The notes below the pieces were generated by a model. That model made no database searches and was not told where the DNA came from. It worked only from the letters and a program-made list of their open reading frames with translations. The position numbers were made by a program, and so were the translations under genes. DNA of 51,877 bases from an uncultured Spirochaetales bacterium (lineage in GTDB: Bacteria; Spirochaetota; Spirochaetia; Sphaerochaetales; Sphaerochaetaceae), in the NCBI GenBank assembly GCA_949285145.1, contig CASDXQ010000013.1, positions 1 to 51,877 on the forward strand. The letters are read 5' to 3'. This document shows positions 1 through 7,761 of the stretch, in pieces. The number at the start of each line of letters is the position of its first letter. Position 1 is the first letter of the stretch.

Positions 1-16
1 TCATTTTCTTTTTCAT
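1..16 (-). CDS. 5' end of a minus-strand gene running off the window (partial)
   Basis: An ATG on the minus strand (14-16) is preceded by an AAGGAG ribosome binding site (26-31) at 9 nt spacing. Only the first codons, MKKKM, are inside the window, so nothing can be said about function. The Lys-rich start would suit a signal peptide, but that is a guess. The call rests only on the good ribosome-binding site. Confidence 0.45.
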
Positions 17-712
17 CTCTGTTTTCTCCTTTGATGCCTTCACTATAAGAGCCGAAGATTAAAGAATAATTAAAGAAAATATTTTTTTCAGTTTTTCTCA
101 TTCCATGATCATCAACTTCTTCCATACATATTACATATCACGGAAAGGACACTAGAAGCAGATAATCAAATATACGGCAAATCTGAAAAGAAAATTCAAG
201 CCGGAAACAAGGACGATGTCGCTTCATTCTCTGATAACTTATGTATCCTGAAATAATTGCTTTTCATTATCGTATATTGGAGCGTAAAACATCCGGAAAA
301 AAGTAAAAAATTTACTGAATTTTTGACACGCTTCAAGCTTCAAATTACATGAACATTTGTTCATTCTGGGTTTTAAACAGGGCTATCTGCCTTTCTCATT
401 AAGACTTATTGAGTTATGAACAATTTGCACAGAGCCTGTTGAAAACCTGTTGAAAACTTAGTGACAAAACAGAGTCGGAAATACTTCTTACATAAGACAG
501 AATTATAAGAAATTATATAAAACCACATGTAAAACTTAAGTACATTCTATCTTATAAATCTTTTTATTGTAATTATTTGACACATATCGACATTTTGTAT
601 GTCAAACGAATAACAAGCGTATTCAAAGCAAAAGTGTCAAACATCTTCCAAAGTTTTCCACAATGCTGTTGAAAACTTGTGGAAAACACACATCTAGTGT
701 GCAAATCTTCTT
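17..712. other. Gene-free AT-rich stretch with a DnaA-box-like cluster
   Basis: No convincing reading frame occurs here. The right half (436-686) carries three copies of CTGTTGAAAAC (436-446, 447-457 in tandem, and 666-676), TTTTCCACA (654-662) and TGTGGAAAA (678-686). These 9-mer cores (TGTTGAAAA, TGTGGAAAA) are the same ones found in the dnaA-dnaN intergenic region. A 7-bp inverted repeat TTTGACA/TGTCAAA lies near 577-605. The cluster could bind DnaA, for example for titration or regulation. That is inference. Confidence 0.5.
683..701 (-). terminator. Weak candidate terminator after murA
   Basis: On the minus strand, CACAC-TAGAT-GTGTG followed by TTTT lies 12 nt downstream of the murA stop. 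The stem is only 5 bp and the T-tract short. It also overlaps a DnaA-box-like sequence. Confidence 0.3.
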
Positions 713-1993
713 TCAGTTCCTTTTTATGTCAGCCCCTATATTCACAAGTTTGTCAAGAAGATTCTCATAGCCTCTTTCAATCTGTTCGATGTTTTTTATC
801 ACGCTCTCTCCCTCAGCGCACAGGGCAGCTGCGACAAGAGCCATGCCAGCCCTTACATCAGGGCTTATCACTTCCCTGCCTTTAAGTTCCGTCTTTCCCC
901 TTATGACTGCACGATGAGGATCGCAGAGAATGATATCCGCGCCCATCCTGATCAGATAGTCAATGAAAAACATTCGCGATTCAAACATTTTCTCATGTAT
1001 CAGGATGCTTCCTTCCATCTGGGTTGCCGTCACACACATTATTGAGAGAAGATCCGCGGGAAAACCGGGCCACGGGGCATCGTCGATTTTTTCAGTCACA
1101 CCTGTGTATGTACGCGAAATGATCCGGCTGACAGAGGAAGGTATATATATTTCATTTTCCCTTATCTCAAATTCCACTCCGAGTTTTCTGAACCCGTTTT
1201 CTATCGGTTTCATGCTTTCGCTTTCAATATCAGTAAGAGTGAGAGAACTGCCGGTACACGCGGCCAGACCTATAAACGAACCGCATTCCATATAATCGAA
1301 ACAAAGTCTGTGCCGGCATCCGTGAAGCCTCTCCTTTCCTTTTACGGTGAGAAAGTTTGAACCGATGCCGGAAATTTCACTTCCCATCGCATTCAGCATG
1401 CGGCACAGGCTCTGGACATGAGGTTCACAGGCGGCATTGTATATTGTGCTTGTCCCTTCAGCGAGAGCAGCTGCCATTATGCAGTTTTCCGTTGCTGTCA
1501 CAGATGCCTCATCAAGAAAAATATCTGCCCCTCTAAGTCTCGCAGGCGGTGTGAGTTCAAGATTGTTATGTTCATTTATCCTGCATTCAACACCGAGAGC
1601 GGAAAGGCCTACAAAATGACTGTCCAGCCTTCTCAGTCCGATTACATCTCCTCCTGGAGGAGGAATTACGACCTTATAGCCGCGGGCAAGAAGAGGTCCT
1701 GCAAACAATATTGATCCGCGCACAGAATCCACGAGTGAGGGACTCAGGGCTGTCAGTGATATGTCACTCGTGACCGCATACATGCCATCCCCCAGTCCGG
1801 TTACCTGACTGCCAAGCTCGCACAGCAGCCGTATCATCACATTCACATCCTGTATGAGCGGCACATTTTCCAGCACGATGCTGTCATCCGTCAGAAGCGT
1901 TGCTGCAAGACAGGGAAGCGCCGCATTCTTGTTTCCGCTTATTCTCACCTTCCCTTCAAGTTTTCTTCTTCCGTGCACAATATATTCGCTCAT
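713..1993 (-). CDS. murA: UDP-N-acetylglucosamine 1-carboxyvinyltransferase (MurA), Asp active-site variant
   Basis: MurA transfers enolpyruvate from PEP to UDP-GlcNAc, the first committed cytoplasmic step of peptidoglycan synthesis. The 426-residue protein has the usual length and the EPSP-synthase-like repeated fold. The Lys-Asn pair of the active site is seen at residues 22-23 (ISGNKNAALP), and the domain-closing segment DEASVTATEN is present. The catalytic loop reads PPGGDVIGLRRLD. Residue 116 (GAT, Asp) replaces the usual Cys115, a change known to give intrinsic fosfomycin resistance in other bacteria. The frame is open 24 codons further upstream, but MSEYIVHG matches where the family begins. 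A TACAAT -10 element with TGT extension (2000-2008) lies 6 nt before this ATG, with no Shine-Dalgarno sequence, suggesting a leaderless mRNA. Confidence 0.96.
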   Translation of the reverse strand: MSEYIVHGRRKLEGKVRISGNKNAALPCLAATLLTDDSIVLENVPLIQDVNVMIRLLCELGSQVTGLGDGMYAVTSDISLTALSPSLVDSVRGSILFAGPLLARGYKVVIPPPGGDVIGLRRLDSHFVGLSALGVECRINEHNNLELTPPARLRGADIFLDEASVTATENCIMAAALAEGTSTIYNAACEPHVQSLCRMLNAMGSEISGIGSNFLTVKGKERLHGCRHRLCFDYMECGSFIGLAACTGSSLTLTDIESESMKPIENGFRKLGVEFEIRENEIYIPSSVSRIISRTYTGVTEKIDDAPWPGFPADLLSIMCVTATQMEGSILIHEKMFESRMFFIDYLIRMGADIILCDPHRAVIRGKTELKGREVISPDVRAGMALVAAALCAEGESVIKNIEQIERGYENLLDKLVNIGADIKRN

Positions 1994-1999
1994 AAGATC

Positions 2000-2008
2000 A
2001 TTGTAACA
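2000..2008 (-). promoter_or_regulatory. Extended -10 promoter of murA, leaderless
   Basis: TGTTACAAT on the minus strand ends 6 nt before the murA ATG. No recognisable -35 is seen, as expected for an extended -10 promoter. The predicted transcription start coincides with the start codon. Confidence 0.5.
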
Positions 2009-2134
2009 CAGATGCAAATTCTTTTCCTTTCCTGAAAACAGAAACGAGTAACGAGACAGCTTCATTTATTCCAGTGGCGCAATCTGTCATTTCATCATAT
2101 AATACCTGCATCTGCACATGAAAAGGAGATTAAT

Positions 2135-3211
2135 ATGGATAACTACACAGCAGCGGAAAAAGTAATAGGGAATTTTCTTATTGACGGAGAACTTGAGAAA
2201 ATCAAGGTGAACACACAGGGACATATCAATTCCACATTTGTCTCCACATTCATAAAAGACGGAATAAAAACAAAATATACACATCAGAAGATAAACAAGA
2301 ATGTATTCAGGAATCCGAAAGAAGTCATGGAGAACATTGTTGCTGTGACGAAGCATATTGAACAAAAGGTTTCTTCACTTCCTGATAAGGACAGACGTGT
2401 TCTCAAGGTGATTTTCACAAAAGAAGGACTTCCCTATCATATCGACGGAGACGGAGAATTCTGGAGAACATATATCTTCATCGAAAATGTCAATACATAT
2501 GACAAAATTCCTTCCGTGAATGCCGCAAGAAATCTCGGAAAGGGAATAGGGAACTTCCAGAAGCAGCTTTCAGACTTCGACGGAAGCAGGCTGAATATAA
2601 CAATCCCGCATTTTCATGACATGAATCTCAGATACCGCCAGCTTGAAGATGCGATAAAAGCAGACGTGAAAGGAAGAACAGCAGAAGTCAGGAATGAGCT
2701 TGATTTCCTTTTCGCAAACAAGGAAAGAGGCTGCAGGATCTGGAATGATTTTGAAAGCGGAGTGCTTCCTAACCGCGTTACTCACAATGATACAAAAATG
2801 AACAATGTTCTTTTTGATCCCGTCACAGATGAAGCCGTATGCGTCATTGACCTTGATACAATAATGCCCGGCACCATTCTTTTTGATACCGGTGATATGA
2901 TAAGAACAGCCTGCAATACTGCGGAAGAGGATGAAAAAGATCTTTCGAAAGTTTCCTTCAATGCCGAGATGTACAAATCTCTGATCGGAGGATACATGGA
3001 ATGTGCTGACAGCTTCCTCACAAAGGAAGAAAAAGAAGGGATAAAGGAATCAGGAAGAGTCATCACACAGATAATGGCAGTACGTTTCCTGACCGATTAT
3101 ATTGCAGGTGACGTTTATTACCATACAGCGTATGAAAATCACAATCTTGTCAGATGCCGCACCCAGCTTGGTCTTATAAAGAGCATGGATGAGCAGTGGG
3201 GTTCCTTCTGA
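2135..3211 (+). CDS. APH-fold sugar kinase, N-acetylhexosamine 1-kinase (NahK)-like
   Basis: The 358-residue protein belongs to the aminoglycoside-phosphotransferase/choline-kinase fold. The catalytic loop is THNDTKMNNVLFD (about residues 218-230), and the metal-binding segment is VIDLDTIMPG (about 236-245). The spacing and the phrase HNDTKMNN resemble NahK, which phosphorylates GlcNAc or GalNAc at C1 in mucin-sugar salvage. The substrate is not proven by sequence. An AAAAGGAG site lies 7-9 nt before the ATG. The next gene, a PfkB-family kinase, starts 1 nt after the stop, so the two kinases are probably translated from one message. The pair stands on the plus strand, against the leftward direction of its surroundings. 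Confidence 0.82.
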   Translation: MDNYTAAEKVIGNFLIDGELEKIKVNTQGHINSTFVSTFIKDGIKTKYTHQKINKNVFRNPKEVMENIVAVTKHIEQKVSSLPDKDRRVLKVIFTKEGLPYHIDGDGEFWRTYIFIENVNTYDKIPSVNAARNLGKGIGNFQKQLSDFDGSRLNITIPHFHDMNLRYRQLEDAIKADVKGRTAEVRNELDFLFANKERGCRIWNDFESGVLPNRVTHNDTKMNNVLFDPVTDEAVCVIDLDTIMPGTILFDTGDMIRTACNTAEEDEKDLSKVSFNAEMYKSLIGGYMECADSFLTKEEKEGIKESGRVITQIMAVRFLTDYIAGDVYYHTAYENHNLVRCRTQLGLIKSMDEQWGSF

Positions 3212-3212
3212 A

Positions 3213-4214
3213 ATGAAGATATACGGAATCGGCAATCCGCTCATCGATATACTTGCGTACATTAGTGACAGTGATCTTGAGAAGCTTTCCCTGTATAAAG
3301 GAACAATGCATCTCATAGACAGAAAAAGACACGGCGAGATCATAAACTATCTCAAGACAAAAAAGCTTGTTTACTCACCGGGAGGAAGCTGTCCTAATAC
3401 AATGGTGACTCTGCGCATGCTGGGCATTGAGACAACTCTTGCCGGTGGTGTCGGCCATGATGAGCTTGCCGGTGTTTACCGCTCGAAACTGAAAGAAATC
3501 GGTCTTGCTGATGAACTTGTGAGCTACGATGAAAGTACAGGAACTTCAATCATTCTTCTTACTGAAGACAAAGAACGTACAATGAACACATATCTGGGTG
3601 CAAACAGATGTTTCAGCAAGAACGATGTGAATCTTGACAGCCTGAAGGAGTCTTCTCTTTTCTATTTCACAGGTTACATGTGGGATACCGAAAGCCAGAA
3701 AGGCGCTGTGAAAAAAGCTCTGGATTTCTGCAGGCAAAACAGCATAAAGATTGCTTTTGATGTTGCAGATCCGTTTGCCGTAGGCCGTTACAGACAGACA
3801 TTCCTTGAACTTATAGAAAACTACTGTGATATTGTATTCGCAAACAGTGAGGAAGCCAGATATCTGTTTGACAACTACGATGCATATGAATGCTGTAAAT
3901 CCATGTCAAAGCTCACACGTATTGCCGTAGTAAAGAACGGTAAGAAAGGATCATTCGTGGCAGAAGACAGAAAGATAACCCAGATACCAGTTTCAGGATC
4001 AACGTCCCCTGTAGACACAACAGGCGCCGGCGACACATATGCGGCAGGTTTCCTTTACGGGCAGGCAAAGGGTTTCTCCACACAGATATCAGCAGAGATC
4101 GCTTCCTATCTTGCCGGTGAGATAATCTCCTGTCTCGGAGCTCAGTTCTCAATCGAAAAAGCCTCTCAGATAAGAAAGTATCTAGAAGAGAAGTATGAGG
4201 GGAAAAAGTCCTAA
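3213..4214 (+). CDS. PfkB-family carbohydrate or nucleoside kinase
   Basis: The 333-residue ribokinase-fold protein begins MKIYGIGNPLIDIL, typical of adenosine-kinase/fructokinase-like members. The glycine motif PGGSCPNTMVTLRMLG lies near residues 58-73. The C-terminal PfkB signature DTTGAGDTYAAGFLYG (about 269-284) holds the catalytic Asp in the GAGD loop. An in-frame ATG 24 nt upstream lies inside the preceding gene. The start chosen aligns with the family and leaves a 1-nt gap after the NahK-like stop. The substrate cannot be read from sequence; adenosine, inosine or a sugar are all possible. The 3' end overlaps, tail to tail, the remains of the DUF4190-like gene. Confidence 0.85.
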   Translation: MKIYGIGNPLIDILAYISDSDLEKLSLYKGTMHLIDRKRHGEIINYLKTKKLVYSPGGSCPNTMVTLRMLGIETTLAGGVGHDELAGVYRSKLKEIGLADELVSYDESTGTSIILLTEDKERTMNTYLGANRCFSKNDVNLDSLKESSLFYFTGYMWDTESQKGAVKKALDFCRQNSIKIAFDVADPFAVGRYRQTFLELIENYCDIVFANSEEARYLFDNYDAYECCKSMSKLTRIAVVKNGKKGSFVAEDRKITQIPVSGSTSPVDTTGAGDTYAAGFLYGQAKGFSTQISAEIASYLAGEIISCLGAQFSIEKASQIRKYLEEKYEGKKS

Positions 4215-4384
4215 CAGAAGTATTCCAGAAAATACAATGGACACGCATATGCCGATTATTCCAAGGATAAATCCCGCTTCTGATGCGGGTTTTCCTTTCT
4301 TCCAGAAGAGGAAATACAGACTGCTGTTATTCCAAGTACAAGTCCTGCAAAACGCGAAAATGTGAGCGCACGTGACAGTACCCT

Positions 4385-5626
4385 CTAAGCAAGCTTATGG
4401 GCTTCCTGAGAATATCTCAGGTCTTTTTCCTCGTTCACGGAAACCATGCTTCTTAGGCACATTGCTGTGCGGTCGTCCACAGAGGGTTTCTCCGGAGACT
4501 TGACTTCGCCAGTGTCCCTGGCTAGGGCCTTCAGGCCAAAGGATTTCAGATTGAGAGCCGAATTACGGTCTCTATCATGCCGGGTATGACATACAGGGCA
4601 CTCCCACTTCCTGTCACCAAGTGTGAGCCCGTCGTTATGCCAGCCACAGTTATGACATGTCCTCGAAGAAGCGAAGAATCTGTCTGCCACTATCAGACTC
4701 TTTCCATACCACAGGCATTTTTATTCAAGTTGCCTTCTCACTTCATAAAAAGATGCATCCGCTATATGCTTGGCAAGCTTTCCGTTTTTCATCATACCAG
4801 ATACATCCAGATTCTCAGTTACAATCACGTCTATTTGGCTGTCACAGACTATTTGCTTTGTCATCTTATGTATCGCATCCTTCCTGATACTTGTTATCTT
4901 TTCATGAAGAGAGGCTATCTCTTTCTTAAGATTCCTCCAGTTATTCGAACCTTTCTTCTTTTTGGAGAGAAGACGCTGGAGATGTTTCAGCTTTTTCTCA
5001 TATTGCTTCAGTGTTTTCGGGTTCTCATAGTCAATGCCATGCGAGCACACTGCAATCCTCTCGAGGTTCAGATCAACTCCAATCACCTTTGGATTATCAG
5101 GGACAACAGGAGAAGGAGCTTCATTTCCATTATCAAAAAGACAGGAAGCGTATACTGTTCCAGAAGGATTGACAGTGACAGTGATGTTCTTGAGTTTCCC
5201 GAAAGGCTTTCTGTGTATCACAGCATCAACCCAGCCGACACCTTGAACATAGATTCTGCTTCCTTCAACATCCACTTTTCCTCTCTGAGGTATTCTGAAA
5301 CTCTTCCTGGAACGGTGCTTTGATTTGTACTTCGGATAATCTGCATTCTTTCTGAAGAAAGCTTTGAATGCATTTGACAAATCTGCTGATACACACTGCA
5401 GAGACTGTGCAGGTGCATCAGAAAGCCATGGATATGCTTTCTTGAGAGCATGACATATGAAGTTATTCAAATCGAAGGATGTATGACTTTCACCTCTCCT
5501 CTTGTAAGACTTAGAGCAGTATTCCAGAAGGCGGTTATAGGTGAAACGGCAACAACCGATGATGCGGGTCATCATCTGAGTTTGTTCTGCTGTTGGTTAG
5601 AGCCTGTAACAGGACACCTTCTGCAT
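4385..5626 (-). pseudogene. tnpB: RNA-guided nuclease TnpB (OrfB), two in-frame TAA codons
   Basis: TnpB proteins are RuvC-type, omega-RNA-guided DNA nucleases of IS200/IS605 elements. From ATG 5626 the frame reads MQKVSCYRL-stop-PTAEQTQMMTRIIGCCRF. A second in-frame TAA (4721-4723) splits VRRQLE-stop-KCLWYGKSLIV. In both places family members normally have Tyr (RLYPT and QLEYKC). Everything else is kept: RuvC Asp in IGVDLN, Glu in VTENLD, the zinc finger CHNC...CPVC and the last RuvC Asp in RHDRDRN. With the stops read through, the product would be about 413 residues, close to ISDra2 TnpB (408). It is called a pseudogene, but decay is very recent. The middle piece (4721-5575) could still be translated alone. 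Confidence 0.85.
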
Positions 5627-5646
5627 GTATTAATTATAGCATCATA

Positions 5647-5669
5647 AGAGCTGAAATTCCTACAGCTCT
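5647..5669 (-). repeat. Left-end hairpin of the TnpB element
   Basis: AGAGCTG and CAGCTCT form a 7-bp stem with a 9-nt loop about 20 nt upstream of the tnpB start. Position and size fit the subterminal hairpin recognised by TnpA in IS200/IS605 elements. Confidence 0.4.
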
Positions 5670-5911
5670 GCTGTATGAAAAGTTTGAAAAAGATAAGATA
5701 AGATGAATTGCGCATTCAGATCCTTTGCAAGCATAGGGGTTATCTGCGCAGATTTCTATATCAATGGACAGATACCGAGTAAAAGAGGGGATGTGCCCCT
5801 GTCCTTGTAATCAGGATTGTTTTCAGACAGACGATTATAATTCCCGTAAAATTCACTCATTTCAGTTTTCTCCTGACTTAAAATAATAATTTTCATATTG
5901 TCAGTGAACAA

Positions 5912-5935
5912 AAAGGCTCCGTAAAAACGGAGCCA
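5912..5935 (-). terminator. Rho-independent terminator of fur-rubrerythrin
   Basis: GGCTCCGT and ACGGAGCC form a perfect 8-bp stem with a 4-nt loop, followed on the minus strand by TTTTTGTT. It lies about 20 nt after the rubrerythrin stop. Confidence 0.85.
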
Positions 5936-5955
5936 TGCTGAATTTTTCAAAAAAA

Positions 5956-6498
5956 TCAGTAATTCTTTGCCTGAAGTTCGAAATATGCCTGAGGATGAGC
6001 ACAGACCGGGCAGACTTCCGGAGCTTTCTTTCCGACATGGATGTGACCGCAGTTTGTGCACTTCCAGATCATCTCTCCGTCACGTGAGAATACAAGACCG
6101 TTCTCCACGTTGTTGAGAAGAGCAAGATATCTCTGTTCATGCTCAGCCTCGATCTTTGCAACACCTCTGAAAAGAGCTGCAATCTGCTTGAAACCTTCTT
6201 CATCAGCTTCCTTTGCGAATGTTGCATACATATCTGTCCATTCATAGTTCTCGCCTTCAGCAGCAGCCTTGAGGTTTTCAGCTGTTGTTCCGATCTCTCC
6301 GTTCTCCTGGAGAAGCTTGAACCACAGTTTTGCATGTTCTTTCTCATTATCTGCTGTCTCTTCAAAGATCTTTGCGATCTGGACATAACCTTCCTTTTTA
6401 GCCTTTGAAGCAAAGTATGTGTACTTGTTTCTTGCCTGGCTCTCACCTGCGAATGCTGTCTGTAAGTTTTTCTCTGTCTTACTTCCTTTCAATTCCAT
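5956..6498 (-). CDS. rbr: Rubrerythrin, peroxide reductase
   Basis: The 180-residue protein has an N-terminal diiron four-helix domain. It contains the ExxH pairs [13 protein letters not shown] and [11 protein letters not shown], and the Glu in [13 protein letters not shown]-terminal rubredoxin-like iron site follows, CTNCG...CPVC (about residues 147-165). Rubrerythrins reduce hydrogen peroxide in the cytoplasm of anaerobes. The chosen start [12 protein letters not shown] has an AGGAG site 7 nt upstream. An upstream in-frame ATG at 6522 lacks one and does not match the family. The gene lies 38 nt after a Fur-family regulator and is followed by a strong terminator, so the two form a peroxide-stress operon. 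Confidence 0.95.
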   Translation of the reverse strand: MELKGSKTEKNLQTAFAGESQARNKYTYFASKAKKEGYVQIAKIFEETADNEKEHAKLWFKLLQENGEIGTTAENLKAAAEGENYEWTDMYATFAKEADEEGFKQIAALFRGVAKIEAEHEQRYLALLNNVENGLVFSRDGEMIWKCTNCGHIHVGKKAPEVCPVCAHPQAYFELQAKNY

Positions 6499-6536
6499 TT
6501 TTCTACTCCTATTATCTGGCATAACCAGTTTTATCT

Positions 6537-6917
6537 TTATTCACCTCTGCAATCCTCGCAAAGTCCCGAAATTACGATATCCACACTTTCAATCTTGAAT
6601 TTGCCGGAAAGAAAAGCTTTCTTTTCATCAAGATCAGCATGGACATCCACTATTTTACCACATTTTCTGCAAACTGCATGATAATGAGGCAAAAGATTGA
6701 AATCATACCTGTCAGGACAGATTCCCGGCATGGGAATCTTCCTTATCTCCCCCATATCGGAAAGAAGAGCAAGATTTCTGTATACTGTGCCCTTACTTAT
6801 GCGGGAATCATGAGAAACAACACTGGCATAGACTTCTTCCGCACTCGGATGACTTGTCATGCTCCTCACCGTATTAAGAATCAGCTCTCTTTGTACTGTG
6901 TTCCGGGTTGCTTTCAT
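6537..6917 (-). CDS. Fur-family transcriptional regulator, PerR-like
   Basis: The 126-residue protein has a winged-helix DNA-binding half ([10 protein letters not shown] to [15 protein letters not shown]). Its dimer/metal half contains [15 protein letters not shown] and the C-terminal CEDC, which supply the structural zinc Cys4 site. The context (co-transcribed rubrerythrin) and short form favour a peroxide sensor (PerR) over an iron regulator, but the regulatory metal ligands do not decide it. A Fur/PerR-like 7-1-7 box lies just upstream (6931-6945), which suggests autoregulation. Confidence 0.88.
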   Translation of the reverse strand: MKATRNTVQRELILNTVRSMTSHPSAEEVYASVVSHDSRISKGTVYRNLALLSDMGEIRKIPMPGICPDRYDFNLLPHYHAVCRKCGKIVDVHADLDEKKAFLSGKFKIESVDIVISGLCEDCRGE

Positions 6918-6930
6918 TCTTTTCTCTTAT

Positions 6931-6945
6931 TAGTAATAATTCTCA
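6931..6945 (-). promoter_or_regulatory. Candidate Fur/PerR box upstream of fur-rbr
   Basis: On the minus strand TGAGAATTATTACTA matches the 7-1-7 scheme TGATAAT-N-ATTATCA at 11 of 14 informative positions. It lies 14-28 nt before the fur-family start codon. Confidence 0.45.
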
Positions 6946-7002
6946 ATAATAAGAATATTGTTTATTTCCTATTGTGTCAAGAATAATCTTTTACGTTATC
7001 TT

Positions 7003-7036
7003 TAAAAAAGAACAGGACTCTTTGCAGGAGCCCTGT
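7003..7036 (-). terminator. Rho-independent terminator of the rpmH-rnpA-yidC-jag operon
   Basis: ACAGGGCTC pairs with GAGTCCTGT (9 bp including one G-U), followed on the minus strand by CTTTTTT. It lies about 22 nt after the jag stop. Confidence 0.85.
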
Positions 7037-7058
7037 TTCACATATGCCGGAAGGCTTT

Positions 7059-7748
7059 TTATTTTGATCTTTCCGTCGGAAGAATCCTGACCTGTTTATA
7101 AAGGCCGTCTCCTTCACTTTTTGTCTCTACACCATCAAAATCATTGAGAGCTGTATGAATCAGACGACGCTCGAAAGGATTCATCGGGGCAAGAAGCTTG
7201 CTTCTGTGAGTTCTTCTTACATATTCTGCCGCCTTAAACGCATTCCTCACAATAAGCTCCTCATGACGCATCCTGTAATTTTCACTGTCAATTATTATCT
7301 TGTAATCCTTATCAAGATTACCTGCATACACATTTGCTATCAGCTGAATTGCATCAAGATTTTTTCCCTTTCTTCCGATGAGAATTGAAGAGTCTTCGCT
7401 TTCAATATTGAAACAGATCTTATAATCTCTTCTGAAATTGATAGTTACTTCCGCCTTGTAGCCCATCTTTTCTATGAGAGTTTTTAAAAACTGCTGGATA
7501 TTCTCCTCATCACTGCTTTCCGGCTCAAGAACCTGGCCCGGAACTCTGTAGCCGCTTTCATCGTTGTCTTCGGGAAGTTCCTCATCATCAGGAACATGTA
7601 CTCTGATGGTGACACTTCCCTTCTTGAAAAGGGTTTTCTTCTGACTTGAAATGACTTCAACATCAAAATCTTCCCTGTCAAGTCCAAGCTCATTTATTGC
7701 CTTTTCAATGGCATCTTCTTCATTTCTGCCTTCAAATTCTTTATACAT
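7059..7748 (-). CDS. jag: RNA-binding protein Jag (KhpB), Jag-N/KH/R3H
   Basis: The 229-residue protein has the three domains of SpoIIIJ-associated Jag/KhpB. The Jag-N domain is MYKEFEGRNEEDAIEKAINELG with the KKTLFKKGSV motif (1-50). A KH domain is centred on IGRKGKNLDAIQ (about 130-141). The C-terminal R3H domain has RRTHRSKLLAPMNPFERRLIHTAL (about 178-201) with the Arg-x3-His pair. Jag binds RNA and influences cell elongation and division in Gram-positives. Its gene regularly follows yidC, here 13 nt away. The acidic linker (about 53-80) is species-specific. Last gene of the rpmH operon. Confidence 0.93.
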   Translation of the reverse strand: MYKEFEGRNEEDAIEKAINELGLDREDFDVEVISSQKKTLFKKGSVTIRVHVPDDEELPEDNDESGYRVPGQVLEPESSDEENIQQFLKTLIEKMGYKAEVTINFRRDYKICFNIESEDSSILIGRKGKNLDAIQLIANVYAGNLDKDYKIIIDSENYRMRHEELIVRNAFKAAEYVRRTHRSKLLAPMNPFERRLIHTALNDFDGVETKSEGDGLYKQVRILPTERSK

Positions 7749-7761
7749 ATCAAATCCTCTT

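Larger units (their letters stand above)
4380..5759 (-). mobile_element. IS200/IS605-type element with TnpB only
   Basis: The boundaries are inferred from the host-gene reconstruction. The left end follows TTGAT (5760-5764), the motif used as transposon-adjacent motif by ISDra2 TnpB. The right end falls just after the tnpB stop. The left end contains the palindrome ATCTGCGCAGAT and, between it and tnpB, a 7-bp hairpin AGAGCTG/CAGCTCT (5647-5669), as expected for subterminal hairpins. No tnpA is present, so the element would need a TnpA in trans. The exact right border is uncertain by a few bases. Confidence 0.6.
4182..5860 (-). pseudogene. DUF4190-like small membrane protein gene interrupted by the TnpB element
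   Basis: The 5' part starts at ATG 5860 with an AGGAG site and encodes MSEFYGNYNRLSENNP through SPLLLGICPLI, ending at TTGAT (5760-5764). The 3' part, downstream of tnpB, encodes LSRALTFSRFAGLVLGI, then WKKGKPASEAGFILGIIG and a hydrophobic tail ending TAG at 4182. Joining the base after TTGAT directly to 4379 restores one frame (ICPLI-LSRALTF), so the transposon entered this gene. A second lesion is a missing T in a T-run near 4313, which shifts frame between GLVLGITAVCI and FLFWKKGKP. The repaired protein would be about 98 residues. It would carry the two Gly-rich hydrophobic stretches (GLVLGI, GFILGIIG) typical of DUF4190-type membrane proteins of unknown function. Confidence 0.6.

Noticed and set aside
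4273..4294. CCCGC...GCGGG followed by TTTT on the plus strand, looking like a terminator for the PfkB gene
   Set aside because: The stem is only 5 bp and lies inside the remnant coding sequence (KKGKPASEAGF) of the DUF4190-like gene. It may work as a terminator by chance but was not listed.
4577..5323. 248-codon plus-strand open frame antisense to tnpB
   Set aside because: It is a mirror frame of the real TnpB sequence, with no ribosome-binding site and no recognisable protein.
4385..5626. Reassignment of TAA to Tyr to explain the two stops in tnpB
   Set aside because: Dozens of intact neighbouring genes end with or avoid TAA normally (for example rpmH, gyrB and gyrA end in TAA), so the code is standard.
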